Assembly (NCBI RefSeq): GCF_921293095.1
Contig: NC_060246.1
Coordinates: forward strand, 133,424,198 to 133,488,197
Length of the DNA: 64,000 nt
Source: Ischnura elegans
Lineage: Eukaryota > Arthropoda > Insecta > Odonata > Coenagrionidae
Direction: 5' to 3'
Both the position numbers and the translations under genes were made by a program. The notes beneath the pieces were generated by a model that worked only from the letters and a program-made list of their open reading frames with translations, was not told the origin of the DNA and ran no database searches. Each line of letters begins with the position of its first letter. Positions within the stretch are counted from its first letter, which is position 1. This document shows, one piece after another, positions 62,901 to 64,000 of this stretch.

Positions 62901-63304
62901 GATACTAAGCTATTTTTGGACACATTTAACGCAACCAACTTTGTAACCATGGAAAATGACGACGGAAATGTCTCCAAGCAATTATCACTGCAATTAAAAT
63001 ACTCTAGTTCACACAAATTTCCAACTTCGTTAGGGAGGACTTTTATTTTGTTGCTAGCCACATTTAAAGACTTTAATCTTTCTAGAGAACATATCACAAG
63101 AGGAAACTCTGCGAAATTATTCCTTTCTAAGTTAATTCTAACAATGTTTTCAAGAATAACAGTTTTCGGCATCTCAGATAAGCCTAGGTTAGTCAAATTT
63201 AGTTCTGTCTTGTGCGCCACGGAATCACCTTTGGCCTTTTCTTCCTTGGAAATTTCCATGTTCACTGGAACGCAGGAATTTTCGATCGTATATGTCCTAC
63301 TCAT
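47971..63304 (-). CDS. Leucine-rich-repeat protein with acidic C-terminus, six exons
   Basis: Exons: 63304-62159, 62055-61891, 55921-55795, 55713-55659, 49127-49048, 48161-47971; every junction is GT-AG and phases fit, giving 587 aa. There is no signal peptide, so it is probably cytoplasmic. Residues ~30-437 are leucine-rich repeats of the 23-residue LxxLxVSxNxLxxIPxE kind (for example LVALNVSKNSLVSIPDEMKS, LTYLDLYDNELSEIPPF). The tail is not LRR: a block KIPKGYDAMREGLRVKLCQQ, two acidic runs (GDEDEGSSDWSDY; AEEENWDQSDGSDNFFD), a Trp-rich piece (RSWHWARDNGRWEPPVEGDV) and a DDVDDD end. LRRs are protein-binding scaffolds. I do not recognise the specific orthologue; Shoc2-like proteins have similar repeats but lack this tail. 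Introns of 5.9 and 6.5 kb are full of transposons. Confidence 0.9.
48317..48685. mobile_element. Penelope-like terminal inverted repeat with hammerhead-like cores and target duplication
   Basis: Fossil Penelope-like piece in an LRR-gene intron. Arms of about 155 bases (48315-48468 and 48492-48646) are nearly identical inverted copies. Each holds CTGATGATGTCGCGCAGCGA followed by TGAAAC (plus strand 48566-48591, and its mirror in the left arm): hammerhead core words with a TCGC-GCA-GCGA stem between. A 12-base duplication ACTATGTATGCA (48305-48316 and 48686-48697) flanks the insertion. The high arm identity suggests a recent origin or arm-to-arm correction. Confidence 0.75.
49340..51898 (+). 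mobile_element. piggyBac-type transposon with intact ends
   Basis: TTAA on both sides (49336-49339 and 51899-51902) and ends CACTAGAATGCC are exact inverted copies. Just inside each end is the palindrome GGGTGTCATTTTGACACCC; a second left copy follows a GAATGCCGG word near 49525. The element is 2.56 kb and lies in the 6.5 kb intron of the LRR gene. The encoded transposase is decayed. Confidence 0.88.
49998..51240 (+). pseudogene. piggyBac transposase remnant
   Basis: The start MALHRRVTTEQSIAIQND with an acidic N-terminus (GSDADVESDNDW) is readable. Later pieces are RNVTAGNYFTSLLLALIKTK and MGRKYLVRTRTTGLPVFSFQ, followed by NAWIIYKEITSQ, the usual C-terminal block. Between them the frame changes often, and the catalytic centre is largely missing, so it is a broken gene. 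Confidence 0.75.
52169..54762 (-). mobile_element. Second piggyBac-type transposon, transposase on the minus strand
   Basis: TTAA flanks (52165-52168 and 54763-54766). The ends CACGTTCACTACC and CACTTTCCTTGCC (inverted) are imperfect copies. A palindromic GGTCATTTTGACC sits 60-70 bases inside the left end, and a related GGTCATACGACC near the right. On the minus strand near 53,420-53,220, CTDIWYTSAELAN and GYTFGMIIYAGKNIEVKK match the piggyBac catalytic region; other parts are scrambled. Same intron as the previous copy, 270 bases away. Confidence 0.75.
52886..52910. repeat. (TA)n microsatellite
   Basis: About 12 TA units inside the second piggyBac relic. Confidence 0.9.
54767..55658. other. 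LRR-gene intron, no recognised feature
   Basis: AT-rich intron sequence between the piggyBac relic and the 55-base LRR-gene exon. The open frames here show no domain. Confidence 0.4.
56781..57182. mobile_element. Harbinger-type MITE, copy 2, carrying a tRNA-like stretch
   Basis: The ends AGGCCTGGTTAGAAAATACA and (inverted) AGGCCTGGTGTCATG match the MITE at 12138-12371 at the tip and in the ACATTAAC block. The 3 bp flanks are TCA on both sides. The centre holds a tRNA-like sequence (56928-56997, minus). The stretch 55922-56780 before it is intron with nothing recognised. Confidence 0.5.
56928..56997 (-). other. tRNA-like / SINE head sequence
   Basis: On the minus strand the 70 bases begin CCTGGATTGTG and end TTGGTCCAGG, so a seven-pair acceptor stem forms (one G-U pair). 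GTAGTGGTGTGC resembles box A and GGTTTGATTCTTG resembles box B. The anticodon-like arm TGGC-CCAGAAA-GCCA lacks U33, so it is not a working tRNA; it is more likely a tRNA-derived SINE head. A T-rich tail follows. Confidence 0.45.
57183..57558. other. LRR-gene intron spacer
   Basis: No recognised feature between the MITE and the outer TA-flanked element. Confidence 0.4.
57559..61499. mobile_element. Outer TA-flanked element interrupted by a hAT
   Basis: The ends CTATAGGGGAAAAAAGTATC and (inverted) CTATGGGGAAAAAGTATC, both running into CCAACA, are flanked by TA (57557-57558 and 61500-61501). The arms match, with gaps, for about 115 bases. The interior contains the 2.5 kb hAT at 58650-61136 plus about 1.4 kb of its own non-coding DNA. 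Tc1/mariner-like by target; no transposase of its own was seen. Confidence 0.55.
58650..61136 (+). mobile_element. hAT-type transposon with ~400 bp terminal inverted repeats
   Basis: The ends TAGGCCGGCCCTTATTTTTC are exact inverted copies, and an 8 bp duplication GTGGCCAA flanks them (58642-58649 and 61137-61144). Inverted arms run about 400 bases (58650-59050 and 60725-61136) and are unusually GC-rich near their inner ends. Between them, a plus-strand remnant at about 59650-59920 reads EWMNKRRHKERAG and FVTKLDDLFGIARRGTIEFL, matching an uncharacterised transposon-linked protein family; frames are broken throughout, so it is not functional. Confidence 0.85.
61540..61755 (-). mobile_element. 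tRNA-derived SINE
   Basis: On the minus strand the head starts GGGAGCATAGTGGCCTGGTG (box A) and has GGTTCAAATCC (box B, 61693-61703), the Pol III promoter pair of a tRNA-derived SINE. A roughly 150-base unrelated body follows. The 3' end is approximate and no target duplication was resolved. It lies 136 bases from an LRR exon. Confidence 0.65.
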
Positions 63305-63922
63305 GTTGACAATCTATTGCCACTTGCAACCAGATCGGGCTGAGGTAAATGTACTTAACTGGTCCTTAATTAGTATCACAGGTTCAGAAACTGAGGCATG
63401 TTAAATCCTTCTATGATGGACTAATATCATAATATGTTTGCTGCTGAGTTGATAACACACAAATTCATCTCCATAAAAAGTTTTACCCGCTCCATCCAAA
63501 AACTAACCATTCACGACAACAATAACTGACTCGACAACCTCAAAATTCCATTCCCATCAATCCAACGCAGACTAATTCCGATTGTCTCATGTCACAAAAA
63601 ATTGGGGTACCATGGGTACCATTAGTACCCAGTTTCCCAGTAGTACCAACATATAAGCTTATGCGTTCCAATACGATTTGAAGCAGTTGATTTCGTGTAT
63701 CTACTAATATTTACGGCGCTGAATATTGCGATATTGCGCAAATACTATCATATACACATTCTCGCGATTTCTACCGCTGTATGTCATAATATGTTCCAAT
63801 TCGATCGGTGCCCCTCCAGCGTTTGCGTTGGCTTGGCAACGAATGCCCTAAACAGCTGTTAGCGCAGCTAATAAAATGGTCAGTGGGGTTTAGTGAAATT
63901 TGAGGAAGAATCCGTAAGAAAG
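63305..63922. promoter_or_regulatory. Intergenic region upstream of the LRR gene
   Basis: The LRR gene starts at its left edge (minus), and a possible plus-strand gene starts at its right. It contains palindromic GGTACCATGGGTACC-like words near 63607-63635. No TATA box was seen near the LRR ATG. Confidence 0.35.
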
Positions 63923-64000
63923 ATGTATGGCCTGAACCAACGAGTGCCGCAAGGTGGAATGTATCATGTCCACAAAACGAAATACAGCCCGGAAACCCAC
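63923..64000 (+). CDS. Possible start or exon of a divergent gene, cut by the window edge
   Basis: The frame MYGLNQRVPQGGMYHV runs open to the edge (26 codons) and continues upstream in frame (WGLVKFEEESVRK) to a CAG acceptor-like site at about 63880. The residues look protein-like, with no low complexity, but I recognise no family. It could be a first exon beginning at this ATG or a second exon using the acceptor. Confidence 0.35.
   Translation, partial: MYGLNQRVPQGGMYHVHKTKYSPETH

Noticed and set aside
62706-63404. 232-codon plus-strand ORF
   Set aside because: Antisense shadow of the LRR exon; the minus strand has clear leucine-rich repeats and matching splice sites.

Overview
The window looks like nuclear DNA of an insect or close arthropod relative. 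It is AT-rich, its genes are split by GT-AG introns, and it carries a MADF-BESS transcription factor, a short CMP-sialic acid synthetase with a hydrophobic N-terminus, a secretory-type glutaminyl cyclase and a sorting nexin 8. The transposon load (piggyBac, hAT, pogo, Harbinger, a CR1/Jockey-group LINE, Penelope-like elements) fits a medium to large arthropod genome. I cannot name the species.

Host genes, left to right: (1) QPCT-like glutaminyl-peptide cyclotransferase, minus strand, six exons, apparently complete (149-1864). (2) SNX8-like sorting nexin, minus strand, ten exons assembled (14280-18377), first exon not found. (3) CMAS, minus strand, five exons (34691-36028). (4) Head to head with it, a MADF-BESS gene, plus strand (36537-42847), whose MADF and BESS exons are separated by a 5.5 kb intron filled almost entirely by one transposon. 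(5) A leucine-rich-repeat gene, minus strand, six exons over 15.3 kb (47971-63304), with two piggyBac elements in one intron and a hAT nested in a TA-flanked element in another. (6) A possible coding start at the right edge, divergent from the LRR gene.

Most of the rest is layered transposon DNA. 8.0-13.1 kb: a hAT-like shell holding a 1.2 kb repeat, next to a pogo element with clear ends and a decayed DDE transposase. 21.3-29.0 kb: a piggyBac relic split by a LINE whose two ORFs (PHD/coiled-coil ORF1; endonuclease-reverse transcriptase ORF2) are fully open, probably the youngest insertion here. 30.5-33.8 kb and 37.2-42.1 kb: two copies of one unassigned long-TIR DNA transposon with 4 bp target duplications. 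44.4-45.8 kb: a Harbinger relic. Scattered throughout are fossil Penelope-like fragments whose terminal pieces form inverted repeats and carry hammerhead-ribozyme-like motifs; two of them are flanked by clear 12-13 bp target duplications.

The host genes are unrelated housekeeping or regulatory loci (peptide N-terminal cyclisation, endosomal sorting, sialic acid activation, transcription, an LRR scaffold). The only shared organisation I see is two head-to-head gene pairs. No bacterial, CRISPR or operon-like system is present.
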